In this document: positions 11,492 to 22,857 of the stretch, in pieces
Numbering within the stretch: the first letter of the stretch is position 1
Layout of the letters: each line of letters begins with the position of its first letter
Translations under genes and position numbers: made by a program
Notes under the pieces: generated by a model
What the model saw: the letters and a program-made list of their open reading frames with translations, nothing else
Database searches by the model: none
What the model was told of the DNA's origin: nothing
Origin: Periconia sp. R9002
Taxonomy: Eukaryota > Ascomycota > Dothideomycetes > Pleosporales > Periconiaceae
DNA: 64,000 bases
Assembly: GCA_023627715.1 (NCBI GenBank)
Contig: JAMAHW010000074.1
Location: 62,001 to 126,000, forward strand
Direction: 5' to 3'

Positions 11492-13857
11492 TCGGGGTTT
11501 TTTTTTCATTGATGTAAATGTTATGCAGTGGATGTCAAGCCTTCCATATCGATATACGTAGTACTCTTTTGGATTTCCTTCTTTCAAACACTTTTTCGTC
11601 TTCTGCCGTATCGGTCCGTTCGTCCTTTCAACTTTTTTTTTTTGGATTCTGTGGTTCAAAACCCTAAATGGCGTAATCAATGTGCATAACAACTTAGCAA
11701 TCAGTTTGTTTTTTGCTATATGCCACACACCCCATCGTGTTATATATAGATTACCAATATTTCCATTCGTCTCTCCTTTCCGGTCCCGCTGAAAGTTTTA
11801 GAACACGCCCGCCCGCACCCATGTCCCCGACTCCCCCAACATCAAAGCTATGTATGTATATACGTTTTTCAGGAACGAGAGGTATGCTTCTTGTGAGACT
11901 TGTGTACGGAATGAAGAGGATCTAGATGGAGTATGTGTGGATACGGCATTTTATAGCGTTTTGTTGGAGGTCGTTTGAAGGATGGTTGTGGTGCGTGGAG
12001 TGGATGGGGTGGGGTGGAATGTGTAGGTATTCCCTGGGGGGTTAGCGGGGAGGGGGGGGTATCGCTTGATCTACATGGGCTCGATATTTCTTTCACATGA
12101 CGACTTACTCTATGTACCTAGTAGTACAACCTTCCTCTAAATTCCAAGAAAAAATTAATAGTTAACAGAAAAGGGGTAGGGAGGGGGTGTTTTGTGAGTT
12201 GGGAATGATGAATGGTATGGTATAGGATTCATAATTAAGATGAGGAGGGGGTGTGAGAGAGGGATTATAAATGATGCTCACTATGTTTGTATGTTTGTAA
12301 GAATTTGGAAAATGGGGGAACGGAATGGGGGAAGATTATTTGTAGAGAGAATGAAGGGAGGGAGGGAGGGGATCATTGGTACAGAGGGAAGGGAAGGGAG
12401 GGGAGTGGAGGAATAGATGGTAGGTAAGGGGAAGTGAGGGGAAGGGGGCAGAGGAATATTTCTCTCTCTCTTTTTTTTAGGGGGGATGTGGGTATAGGTG
12501 TGTAGATATGTAGATGGTGGGTGTTTAGAAGAGCGGAAGAGTAGTAGAAGAGATTGATGGTTTGGTATGATAGGTAGAGAATTGAAAGAAAGGATGTAGA
12601 AGGTTGATAGTCTCGGGGGTGATTGGGAATAAGTGTTAGTTAATATATCTCAACAGTAATAAACGTGAAAAACCCCAGCGAAGATGATTTTTCGCTTTAG
12701 GACGTACCTCCTCGATAAGACGGGTTTTTTAGTTACTTTTCTTCTAGGCACTTTACTACTATGTGAGAAATATTATATTTGTTTTGGGATCAGATGGAGG
12801 CTTATAAGGGCTGCGTTTACGTCGACACTTCTTCTACCTAAACTCTACCTATTGTGGTGGCTTAAAGAGTATTATTACCCTAGGACACTGGCAACAAAAA
12901 AACGTAGGTAAAGTGCTCCCCCGCATAGGACGGACACACAGATATAAAACGCTATGAAGAAAATATCGTGGATCTTGTAATATACAGACGGATAGGTGAC
13001 ACGCCCGCCGGGAAGTCACATATTAGGATGGAGATTTGCTAGTTAGAAAAGGAAATTTTCATCTTCCATTAGGAGGGAGATAGAAACGTATCGCTAGAAG
13101 AAAGTGATAAACTCTGGAAGGGCGCCGCTTATTATCAGCTTTGCTTTTTGATTTCCATTCTTTGGCCATTTTGGAGGGCCGATGCATCAGAGGACATTCA
13201 GGCAGACGTGGCAAGGCTGAGACAATGGTCTCTGGTTTGGACTTGACTCCACCCTCAACATTGCGTTATGACCCTGACTTGAAGAACACCACATACAGTC
13301 GCTGCCGTTAAAAACACTAGATTCATCCAAGAGCTTGCCATTTTCATCTCAAGGTGTAACTCGGTATACAGAAAATGAGGTACCATGCTCAGACACGCTG
13401 GGCTGCTGCCCACGTCACATGGAGCTATAGTCGACAATTTCTTAATAGTTAGTGGTGGAAGGAGGAAGGCGGAAGTTAGGTGGTGGATAGTTCAGTAGAT
13501 AGAACTATAGGACGGAGTGAACTAACTAAATAGATTATAAAAGCTTCTTATCACGTGCGCAATTAGTTGCCTGTGTGCCTGTCCTAGCCAAAGACGTTAC
13601 CCAGTGTACCCCCCTTCCACCTGTGTCGATACCCAGAGTAGCGATACTCTGTAAGGATCAAATTCAAATTCATACAGAAAATGAGGAGATGCCCTCATGA
13701 TTTTGCGTTCTTTTGCAACCCCCCGCATGATGGCTACGTGGCAGTGCATGTATCAACTCAGCCTTGGATACGACACTTGATATGCATGTGCTAGTGTAGG
13801 TTAAATAGACATTTCTCGCACTCTGTACCTTGCGATCCACATTTCCCGACCTTCGTT
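11492..13857. other. Gene-poor boundary region
   Basis: 2.4 kb with no supportable gene. Positions 11990-12480 are purine-rich with many GGGAGGG runs on the + strand (possible G-quadruplex formers). Positions 12640-12960 are an AT-rich stretch with an open frame of 75 codons that resembles no protein. A transposon-end-like sequence lies at 12983-13027. The stretch marks the change from housekeeping genes on the left to accessory and broken genes on the right. Confidence 0.5.
12983..13027. repeat. Transposon-end-like sequence related to MITE at 45.5 kb
   Basis: The segment starts TACAGACGG, continues with GGTGACACG and ends with GTCACATATTAGG. It matches the left terminal repeat of the element at 45462-45627 in order and spacing, with small insertions. 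I do not find a matching inverted end nearby, so this is a lone end or truncated copy. Confidence 0.6.
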
Positions 13858-15987
13858 ATGGCGGAAGACGATCCACCGCCGAGATTGCCAAAGGAGTTTG
13901 TGTGGTCCTCCACAGGCAAACGGCACGTCAACTACAATGGCAGCCAAGAATTCGAAGGTATCCCGGCCATCTTCCAGGGTTACCACGACCTAGGAGGCGG
14001 CGGACAGGGGACCGTTTCCGTGGTCAGGCTGAAGGGCCACCTCCTTGCCCGAAAACGGCTAAACATCGAGATTGTTAACGAGGAGTGCAAAAGAGAGGCT
14101 AATATCTTGGAGAATATCGTACACAAGCACGTGATCCAGCTTATTGGCAGTTATACTTGGAACCACCGATACCATCTTCTCCTGTACCCCGTTGCAGAAT
14201 GCACCCTCAAAGAGCTTATGGCTCGGGAACACGGCCAAAGAGATACCACGTGGGAGACACAAATGAGGGAAGCCTTTGGCTGTCTTGCTGGGACAATAGC
14301 ATTCCTTCACTCAAGACGAGTCGCCATCAAACACAAGGACATCAAGCCGAGTAATATTCTTATCTTCCGAGGGTCCCCAATTTTTACCGATTTTGGTCTT
14401 TCCAATAGTTTCAAGGAGAAAGAAAACAGCTTTTCGACAGGCTCAACTGGAAAGTCGATCTTGTACGCAGCACCAGAAGTGCTCGCCGAGGGAGAGCGCT
14501 GGAGTTCACAGGATATCTTCTCTCTAGGTCTCGTTTTCTAGGATATATACTGGTCTCTAAAGGGCCGCGCAGACACCAGACCAAGTGACGAGCGCGGCAA
14601 TACACGTTATGAACCATTTCAAGGCACAGAGCCAACGCCTGGAGACGTAAAATTTTGCCAAGATCTTGGAAATTTAGCTTTCCACCAGTTCGAGGAGTTG
14701 GAGACGGAATCATCATTTCTCAAAATCCTCCACGTGATGATAGCGAGGAGCCCCAAGTACAGACCAACTGCCGAATCTCTCTGGATTTTTCTGCGGAAAT
14801 GCTCAACATTCTTTGGAAAGAGCTGTGGGGATTGCTGTCTGGAAATATCCGGGAACGATGTCACTACCTTTCGCGAATGGACTGGACTCACTTCCTATGA
14901 CCGTCTACACCAGTCAGTTACTGCATTCGACAGCCCTCTCCAAGGCCAAATCTGCGCCGCCGACGACTTTCTCCATGGGAATGAGGACGAAACGGCGCTT
15001 TTGAATCGGGTCCCTCCTGAATTCGACTGGTCTGGTCGCGGAACATTTCACATCTCCGATGTTCAGGAAAGTGATTTGCCACTCACCAGTGTTGGCATCC
15101 TCGGTTCCGGAGGGTCTGGTTTCGTCGAGGCAGTTACTTGTCAGGGAAGACTGCTAGCCCGGAAATCAATACGTATTTCTTCCCACAACCGGGCTCAGAT
15201 GCGCAACATGGTTCAACAAGAGATTAACATCTTACGTCGGCTGGCGCATTCACATATAGTTCAACTGGTCGGCAGTTACGTTACGAGGCGAGGTATTAGC
15301 TATCTAATGAACCCAGTCTGCGAATTCGACCTTCAGAGCTTTATGGAAGAGTGCTTCAAGAATGCCACAGAACCAAGCAAGAACCAAAGAGAGGCAGGTT
15401 GGAGTAGACTCTCTCTGAAGCGAGGCATGGCATGTCTGGCACAGGGACTGGACTACCTCCATGGAGTTCGAGTCCGCCATAAGGACATCAAGCCTGCAAA
15501 TATTCTTGTGAAACGAGGAACGGAGTATGATCACATGTATTTTACGGATTTCGGAATTGCACACGACTTCGTGGACCTAACCCATAGCACGACTACAGGC
15601 GTGGGCCCCCCTACCGCTCGATATGCAGCGCCAGAAGTTTTAGCTTATGAACCTAGGAATTCTTCCGCCGACATTTTCTCTCTCGGGTGCGTTTTTTTGG
15701 AGATGCAGAGTACGATTCTGAATGTTCGGTGGGATAAGAATAATATCAGAATTTACGCCACGGCTTCTGAGGAAGTAGGAAGATTTATGGACGAGCGACT
15801 TCACACGCATAGTGGGCTCGTCCAGGGCCAGCGATTTCGTCGAAAGCACATTGAGGCTAATTTGGATCTAATCTCCAAAATGATGTCTCAAAATAAGGAG
15901 GACAGACCCACGGCTACATTGGTCGCGAAGCTGCTTAGCTGCAACGATTGTTGCCACCTCGACGGCCAAACGACGTCCGTCGACTAG
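13858..15987 (+). pseudogene. Tandem double protein kinase gene with one in-frame stop
   Basis: One continuous frame of 710 codons, interrupted only by TAG at codon 228 (14539-14541). It encodes two complete Ser/Thr kinase domains in a row. Kinase 1: Gly loop LGGGGQGTV, Lys66 in LLARKRL, HKDIKPSNIL with catalytic Asp161, TDFG at 177-180, APE at 205-207. Kinase 2: LGSGGSGFV at about 415, Lys436 in LLARKSI, HKDIKPANIL with Asp543, TDFG at 563-566, AAPEVLA, DRPTA. Both keep Lys, Asp and DFG, so both look catalytically competent, and both have HKD in place of HRD. The stop sits in subdomain IX, SLGLVF[stop]DIYW, where kinase 2 reads SLGCVFLEM. The frame stays open for 482 codons after it, so the break is recent, sequenced wrongly, or recoded. 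If the stop is real, product 1 is a kinase cut in the C-lobe. A protein restarting at ATG 14698 would carry kinase 2. Confidence 0.85.
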
Positions 15988-16073
15988 TGTCCGCCTTGAA
16001 ATCTCGTACCCCCCAAGCAGCATCATCAGGCTATTCGGAGCTAGCCACTCCCGCTTTCCTAGTCAATTAATCA

Positions 16074-17033
16074 CTATAATGAAATCCCCTTACTTTTTGT
16101 GCATACGTCAGCACTCACATGGAAATCGTTTTGTCGACCGTGGAGATTAGTTGGAGCCTCGGTGTTGGCCCGAGATATCTGTAGGCTATTTGATTGTCGA
16201 TGCACAGTTGTTGGAGAAGTCCTGCGCTCGCGTGGATAAGTGGCTGTCCTTCCGTTGGCAATTCGAGAACTTGAATGTACACATTTACTGTTTTGGTCAG
16301 GGCACCTAACGCTCGCTATCAAAGAGTGGGAGACAGCTTAACTTACACATTGATGTCACCCAACATGCGCCGCTCCATCGTTCCGAACTTCAACATTGAT
16401 CTAAAGTACTCCAGTCGATCAAATTGATTAGTTTCGCCCGGGGAAATTACTTTGCATTGATATGAAAAAGGGTTCTGCTGAGTTGGGGGACTGACCGCCG
16501 TTTTATTCATCAATTTGGTTTTAGCTTTGCGTGCTATGGATCCAGAAGTGACGCACACCTCCCAGCCGAAATATCAGCGTGATTAAGGGCGTGTAACTGA
16601 TATTTGAATTCCTTTGATACAGACGTTAAGCTCAAGTGCCCTTATATAAATAACCCTGCGTTTGATATTACCCAACTCCCTTATAGAGTAGGGGGCGGGG
16701 AGTGTCTGTGGCTTTTGGGTGTCCTGAAGCTTAGCAGAAGTCTATCAAGCGCCTGGTTAGCGAATCACAGAGGCTGAAAGCTCAGCTGAATGGTGCGTGG
16801 ATGCAGCGCACCTCCACTTCTTTGTCGCTCACAAATCACACCCTCCCAATAGAAATAGCTTTACCTCTTTTAGTTGTATACACAGGGGTCATGCATTGGT
16901 GAGAATTTGCTGACATCTGGTTACTATCAATGGATGTAAAATCATTCGACTTACGGCGAAGCGAAACTCCTAACTGCGGCACAGCAGACGACGACTTTCC
17001 ATATACTTGAACACGTCCTGCCATGATTTCCAC
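16074..17033 (-). other. Possible small gene or gene remnant, unrecognised
   Basis: Minus-strand open pieces here are better than random, for example FRSMLKFGTMERRMLGDIN (near 16345-16400) and, in another frame, YIQVLELPTEGQPLIHASAG (near 16220-16275). The two are separated by a plausible intron (GTAAGT...CAAAACAG), but the frames do not join, so the piece is either damaged or mis-modelled. A further fragment starting at 17033 (MEIMAGRVQVYGKSSS) has a splice-like junction but soon meets a stop. I do not recognise any family. Confidence 0.25.
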
Positions 17034-17125
17034 CCATTGTTTGCTTGGAGCTTCGATCTTTCCTTTTTTCTTTTTTTCTTTTCTTTAAATTTCTTGTCTG
17101 GTGGTCTACATACCTCATACTCCAG

Positions 17126-18067
17126 ATGACAATGCTACCCTCACCGAAGCGGCTACTGTTCCGAACCTCGGGCTATTACATGGTTCAAGCTCTCTGTGTC
17201 TTCGCACTCTTCTATTATCTTCGGACCACAAGCATCCAGTCTATACAGCTACGGAATTCACTACCAGGCTCAGATGGGATACCTAAGATTATCTGGTATA
17301 AACTGGGTCCAAGGGGTCTGAATAGTAACACGCGGGAGTGGACCGATACTTGCATTCGCATCAATCCAAACTATCGATCTGAATTCCTGACGGACGAGGA
17401 CGCGGATGAGTACGTTAAGAAGTCTTGGGAATTTCGCCCAGATATCGTCGATATGTATCTCGGTCTTACGATACCCATCGTGAAAGCCGACTTGCTGCGA
17501 TATCTGCTACTATTCGACCAAGGTGGAATTTGGTCTGACCTCGACATTTCCTGCGAGGGCGTTCCGATAGATGACTGGGTTCCGCAGCAGCACAAGGCTG
17601 CCGGACTCGTAGTGGGTTGGGAGTTCGACATGGGTTGGGGCACAGCGTTCACCCGTCAATTCGCGACTTGGACCATCATGGCGAAGCCGGGATCGCCCCA
17701 CATGCTACAAGTCATCGACGATATAACAGCATCACTCCGGGGGATAATGAACAAGCAGGATATACCTATCCAGAACGTTACGCTCACGATGACCGGAGAA
17801 ATTGTAGATTTTTCGGGTCCAAGGCGCTTCACCAACAGTGTTATTGAAAGCATCGGAAAGACCCTGAATAGGACAGTCATGCTAGGCGAGATCTCACAGC
17901 TCTTACAACCGAAACAGATCGGGGACGTTCTAGTATTGCCCGGGGAGTCGTTTGCGGCGTCAGCAAATACGTATACCGACGAGGAAAAAGAGCAGTTGCC
18001 TCCGAAATTAGTTACTCATCATTACGCCGGTTCATGGAAGAATCCGGAGGGTGGGGAAATTGTCTAA
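17126..18067 (+). CDS. GT32-type glycosyltransferase (OCH1-like)
   Basis: Single exon, 313 residues from the ATG at 17126. It is probably a type II membrane protein of the Golgi: a short cytoplasmic tail (MTMLPSPKRLLFR), one membrane helix (YYMVQALCVFALFYYL), then a lumenal catalytic domain. The domain opens with PKIIWYKLG and has the sugar-binding DXD signature of family 32 in YLLLFDQGGIWSDLD, followed by VVGWEFDMGW. It ends with THHYAGSW, also typical of the family. It should transfer a sugar, often mannose, from a nucleotide donor; the acceptor is unknown. The frame is open upstream to an ATG at 17045, but those 27 residues come from a CT-rich promoter-like tract and look like a false second hydrophobic segment. 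Confidence 0.85.
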   Translation: MTMLPSPKRLLFRTSGYYMVQALCVFALFYYLRTTSIQSIQLRNSLPGSDGIPKIIWYKLGPRGLNSNTREWTDTCIRINPNYRSEFLTDEDADEYVKKSWEFRPDIVDMYLGLTIPIVKADLLRYLLLFDQGGIWSDLDISCEGVPIDDWVPQQHKAAGLVVGWEFDMGWGTAFTRQFATWTIMAKPGSPHMLQVIDDITASLRGIMNKQDIPIQNVTLTMTGEIVDFSGPRRFTNSVIESIGKTLNRTVMLGEISQLLQPKQIGDVLVLPGESFAASANTYTDEEKEQLPPKLVTHHYAGSWKNPEGGEIV

Positions 18068-18159
18068 GATGAGGTTTTTTTATGGGATTCAACTATTCTG
18101 TAACCACACAGAAATCGACAGAACACATCATCATACCTTCCAAGCCTTCCCCACAAACG

Positions 18160-18403
18160 TCGATCGCAGTGCTTGGCGGCCAGGTCCTCGATGATGGAGC
18201 CCAATTCGTATTTGAAGAAGCTCAGGCCCGTGGGCTTCTCGATCTTTTGGCCCAGCATTGGCCAGCGTTTGCCCCTGAAAAGGTCTCGGTACGGGTAGAT
18301 GGAGCGTGGGAACCCGCCTGTGAACCAGTAGAGGGATATGTTAAGGATGATATGGTCGAGTGAGGGGGTCGTGTCGGACCACTCGATGAATTTCTCGCCG
18401 ATC
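18160..18403 (-). pseudogene. Epoxide hydrolase remnant (C-terminal part)
   Basis: An open piece read from 18403 downward encodes GEKFIEWSD, DHIILNISLYWFTGGFPRSI and YPYRDLF, then a Lys/Gly-rich part ending ELGSIIEDLAAK. This order is the C-terminal third of fungal epoxide hydrolases of the alpha/beta-hydrolase fold, where YWFT...RSIYPYR follows the cap. A plausible splice acceptor (CACCACAG) precedes it, but no N-terminal half with nucleophile elbow is present upstream on the minus strand, and similarity ends before the final catalytic His. It is convergent with the GT32 gene and overlaps nothing else. Confidence 0.6.
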
Positions 18404-18474
18404 CTGTGGTGTGAGTTAGGTGGTGGTGGTAAGAGGCGGGTCCGCGGACGTTGGTTTCGCACTCGCATAAGCAT

Positions 18475-19749
18475 GTGTTAAATCTGGTGCGTTTGTCACT
18501 ACTATTTCCTCATCGAACCCTTCGCATCGCTTCTGCAGTCTAGAACCTCAAATTGCAACCTGACGGCCCCCCGAACGTGTCAGGGGGTGGTGTGGCACAT
18601 TGATGGTATGGATAGGTCTGGTATTGGTGGGTATGACGAGGTATCTGTGGATCTCAGTGCTAACTATGTGCCATGCAACCCCAAGGCGCTAGACCTATTT
18701 GGTATAGCTACCCATCACATCCTCTCACACTGTGATGCCTCAAACACACATCAATTGATTGATGTAGAGGAAAAAGGCTAGGAATGGAATGAGAAGAGTC
18801 CTCGTGAAGACCATTTTGCAACCTCGAGACACTGAACATGAGATGGCAGCCCCAAATTTTCTCGCAACAAATTATATGCCAGCAACATTGAACGCTATTT
18901 GTATTCTTGTGTTTAGTTTCCGTTAATACAAGCACATCCACCACGCATCAAAATCACATGTACAAAAGCACTAGGCGCCATTACTACAGGGCCAGCCAAT
19001 TAACACCAATCTCATACGCTCCACGAAAAGCCCATCTCGTACTCAGAACCAATGAATCAGTCAGGCAGTCTCCTTCCCTATCTAGTGAATCAAAAAGGCA
19101 GGGGCCCTATCTGCCCTTGATATGCGCAATGGGATATATATTCTCACACTATCATATTGGTCAATATCATACCATGATTGATTGATCACAGCTAGAACGA
19201 ATATTGAGAAAAGAAGGAAAAAAGGTCACCCGTCTTTATTGCAAACAACACATCACGTCTAAGTAGTCAACATCAAAAAGTCTAGATTCCATTGCTGTTC
19301 GTGCCTTAAAGACTTGAACGGCCGTGAGAAAAATCTACAACAACCGATCCGCAGGGTCCGGGTATCTCTGAATCTAAAGGTATTGATATCGCTGTTTTCT
19401 GCGCTCAGATATACGGACGAATGTTCGCCGCAAAGAATAACCGTCCTTACTGGCCGGATGTTGTGTGCTCCCGTGTTCCGCGCGGATATCAGCCCAATAT
19501 CAAAATCTACTATATCGTATTGACCGTATTGATCTTTAACCCCCCCCGGGATGTGGCCCGGCGACAACCCGGACTACAATGGTTGTACTAGTAATTAGCA
19601 TGGATTGATGCGGGAAATATAGACCCACTCTGAATCACAACGAGTTCAATGTCGCAAGCTCGTTTTTCCGACAACTACAGCTCCGAACCTCAAAATATAT
19701 TTCATATCCATCTTTGTTTCAGCCACTTGCCACAACCTAAACCTTTGCG
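18475..19749. other. Intergenic region, no gene seen
   Basis: 1.3 kb without a supportable gene on either strand. Short open frames (for example 19259-19567 on the minus strand) have no family features. The right end is the presumed promoter of the broken monooxygenase gene. Confidence 0.4.
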
Positions 19750-21729
19750 ATGTCTCATATCCAGGGTACGCTTGATGAGCAGGAGTTGCTCAAGAAAGAT
19801 CAGGAAGAACGCGAAAAGCGCATTACTGAAGCAGGTACCAGCCAGTACATTGATGTTCGATTTAAAGAAATTCGAGATCTTGCAACGGATCCCTGGAGAG
19901 ATTACAACGACCCGAGGATCTAGAATCCTCCCCTCAAGGATGGAAGCAGCGTCAAGTTTTTGATCAACGGTGCTGGTCACTGCGGCCTCCTCTTCGGCTG
20001 CCGTTTGGCCGAGGCTGGGTTCAACGGAAAGGATATTGTGTGCATTGACATAGCGGGTGGATTTGGCGGTACCTGGTAACATCATCACCTTTTCATTCAA
20101 ATCCAGAAAGCAGCTAATTATAGCCCTAGGTACTGGAATCGGTTATTTGGGCTCATGTGCGATATCGAGAGTTACATCTATCTTCCGCTTCTGGAGGAGA
20201 CCGGATATGTTCCGAAGCGTAAATACTCATTTGGCGACGAGATTCGTGGTCAGGATGAGCGAGCTGCCAAACACTTTGGCATCCAAGGCCAGTTTTGCAC
20301 GAAGATTGAGTCGCAGACTTGGGAAGAAGACAGAAAAGTCTGGGTCGTACAGATGACTCGTTCTCTGGGTGCAAATGCGAAGCCCGAATCTTTGACAGTC
20401 TTTGCAGACTTCGTCATTGTCGCCGGCGGTGTTCTTAACATTCCAAAGATTCCGAAGCGTCCAGGTTGGGAAGAATTCAGAAACAACAAACATGTGTTTC
20501 ATTCAGCTCGCTGGGACTACAATTATACCGGCGGTAACTAGGAGCAACAGGATTTGGTCAACCTCAAAGACAAGACAGTTGCAATAGTCGGCACAGGCGC
20601 AACTTCAGTCCAGATTGTACCTGAATTGGCCAAATGGGCCAAACGCGTGTACGTTGTCCAGAGAACACCGTCATACTGCGGGTACCGTGGAAATCGCTTG
20701 ACTGATGAGGAGCACTTCAAAGACTTATCGAAGGAGAAAGGATGGCAGAGAACCAGGCGACGCAATTTCAATGCATGGGTCTCTGGCAATCCCGAGGGAT
20801 ACGGACCCAATCTGGTGAATGACGGATGGACCCATAAGCCAGCTGGCCAAGGCATTTTCGGCTCATCCAGAAAGATTGTTGGGCCACAGGAGACTGACGA
20901 ACACATTCGTGAACTTCATCGGATTGACTGGCCGCGTACTGAATCCTTGCGCAAGCGCATCGACGATGTGGTCAAGGATAACGTCACTGCTGAGAAGCTG
21001 AAGCCTTGGTATGGCCGTTGGTGCAAGCGCCCTACATTCCATGACGATTACTTGAAAGCATTCCATCAACCCAATGTCACTTTGATTGACACCAACGGAA
21101 AAGGCTTGGAAGCATTCTCCAAGAATGGAATAGTGTTCGGCGGCCAGGAGTACGAAATCGACGCCTGAATCCTCGCAACTGGATTTGCTTCTACTCGCAC
21201 TATGGATGTTTCTGAGAAGCTTGATGCAGTCATTCGAGGACGCAATGGGGAAACGATGTCCGCAAAAGTCAAGACTACTGCCAACCCGCCACTGTTTGGA
21301 ATTGCCATGTCAAACTTCCGAAATATGTTTATGCACAATAACCGCGGGGCTGGGGTTTCATGGAACCTAACATCCATGTACGACGTAATTGCGAGATATT
21401 TAGCGTCCATCATCAAGCAAGCACATGTGCAGGAGGGATACGGGAAGAAGATCATCATTGAGGCCGATACAGAGGCTGAAGAGAAGTGGGGCCAGGAGGT
21501 TGCAAAGAGAGCTAATTGGTTTAGCGCAACGAGATCTTGCACGCCCAGCTACTTCACTAACGAACGTGAGGGTCTCAAGCTTTTGGAAACGCAGGAAAAG
21601 GAGGCGTTGGCAAGAATGGCAAGGACGGCGGGCTGGGGCTCAGGCCCGGTCGCTTACCAAGAGAAAATGGAAGCTTTGGCAGCCAAGCCAGATATCGAAG
21701 GGTTCAAGGTTGTTATTATTGGGGCATAG
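19750..21729 (+). pseudogene. Baeyer-Villiger type flavin monooxygenase, three in-frame stops
   Basis: Two exons, 19750-20075 and 20130-21729 (intron GTAACA...CCCTAG), form one frame of 642 codons, the usual BVMO length. Features in order: FAD Rossmann motif INGAGHCG near residue 75, GGTWYWNR, the fingerprint-like segment HVFHSARWDY, the NADPH Rossmann motif VAIVGTGATSVQ, then ILATGF. In intact enzymes these parts bind FAD and NADPH and insert oxygen next to a ketone. The frame is interrupted at three codons, TAG 19921-19923, TAG 20539-20541 and TGA 21166-21168, with no frameshift. All three could arise by one C:G to T:A change (for example CAG to TAG, TGG to TGA). Viriditoxin-type naphthopyranone clusters use a BVMO together with an NR-PKS, OMT and SDR, so this was probably a cluster member, now lost. 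Confidence 0.85.
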
Positions 21730-21903
21730 ATAGATTGATCTCTATACGTATTGATGTGTCTGTTTTGTCATGTTGCACTTAGCAGCAGCGTGTTTACAAG
21801 GTAGCACTGCTTGTACCGCTAGAATCGTATCAACTGATGTCAATATAAGAAAACACCTTTAATAACGTTGAAATGTCTTATATAGTAACTAGATCAATCC
21901 TAA

Positions 21904-22857
21904 CTATACTACCATACGCATTTTAAGTTTATCTCCATCAACAATCTCGTTTTTCTTCTTTATTAGCTCTGCCACATCCCAATTTGCGCTTAAGTAGCGG
22001 CCATTCAGCCAAGTGGGGTTTTCTTTAATCAATTGTACTAGAAATGCACCGCATAGCCCTGGAGAATCCGTGGCCCAAGCGCGATCCTCTGGCGGCTGAC
22101 CCAGGGGAGCTGGATCCGTTGGTACGATTCCTGGGTGAACTGCAACGGACAGAATTCCTTGCTCTCCGTATGTCTCCGCCAACGCTTCAGTGAGCCGTGC
22201 AGTTGCCAGGGTCGAGATGTTGTAGCCTAGAGCGCCCCCGGCCGCGAAATGCTGTTTGGCACTGGATATATTGACCACAATTTTCGCGCTCTCAGGCTGT
22301 AGCAGGAATGGAATGAGTTGTTTCAGGATGGAGAAACGTCCAACGTAATTCGTCTCCAGAGGATCTCGAAGTTGCTCGGCATTGATTTCATGGAACCGAT
22401 TGTAAGCAGTGGTGTCGGTGCTCACGATCCCGGCATTGAGAATCAGAACATCCAAACGGCCGAACTCTTCTCTGACTCTATCAGCCAGCAGTTTCCCCGT
22501 GTCAGGACTAACTACATCTGCACCAAGGATAGAGACTTTTAGATGTGGCGATTTGGCTAAGGTTTCGCATTCGGCTTTCGTTTTTTTCAGAGTCGAACTT
22601 TCGGAAGCGCCAGTCAGGATCAACCCTGTGGCGCCAGCCTATCCTCAGGTCAGCAGTGTTCGAAGAAGAGTAATGGTCTGGGAACTTGCTTGAGCAAACG
22701 CTTTTGCGGTGCCTGCGCCTATACCCCTGCTGGCTCCGACGATACACGCCACGAATGGGTCAGGGAGGGTTTGTCGTGATGGCTCGAGAGCAGGCGGAAC
22801 GGAGTGATAGGATGTGGGAACAAAAGTGAAACCAAGATGAGGTGGAAGGTCTGCCAT
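21904..22857 (-). CDS. Short-chain dehydrogenase, probably damaged
   Basis: An N-terminal piece from ATG 22857 contains the NAD(P) motif VGASRGIGAGTAKAFAQA. The second piece (about 22640-21904) reads LILTGASES, LDVLILNAGIVSTD, NYVGRF and VVNISSAKQ, all in SDR order. Two things are wrong. First, the intron between the pieces has a good branch region and acceptor (CTGAC...GATAG) but only a weak donor (GTTCCC), and that pairing shifts the frame; the only in-frame pairing I find uses a later acceptor (CACAG) and deletes the GATG of the fold. Second, the catalytic YxxxK motif reads GYNISTLA: Tyr is present but Lys is replaced by Thr. It lies tail to tail with the BVMO pseudogene and next to the PKS end, so it was probably a cluster reductase that is now inactive or decaying. 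Confidence 0.6.

Noticed and set aside
12684..12911. AT-rich open frame of 75 codons
   Set aside because: No family features, odd composition, and it lies in a repeat-like stretch; probably chance.
17045..17125. Upstream start of the GT32 gene giving a second N-terminal hydrophobic segment
   Set aside because: The segment is a translation of a CT-rich tract typical of promoters; the ATG at 17126 gives a normal type II membrane protein.
19921..21168. Classical RIP as the cause of the BVMO stops
   Set aside because: RIP prefers CpA and normally hits many sites; here only three stops occur in 1.9 kb, and a TGG to TGA change would not be in the CpA context. General C:G to T:A decay fits as well.
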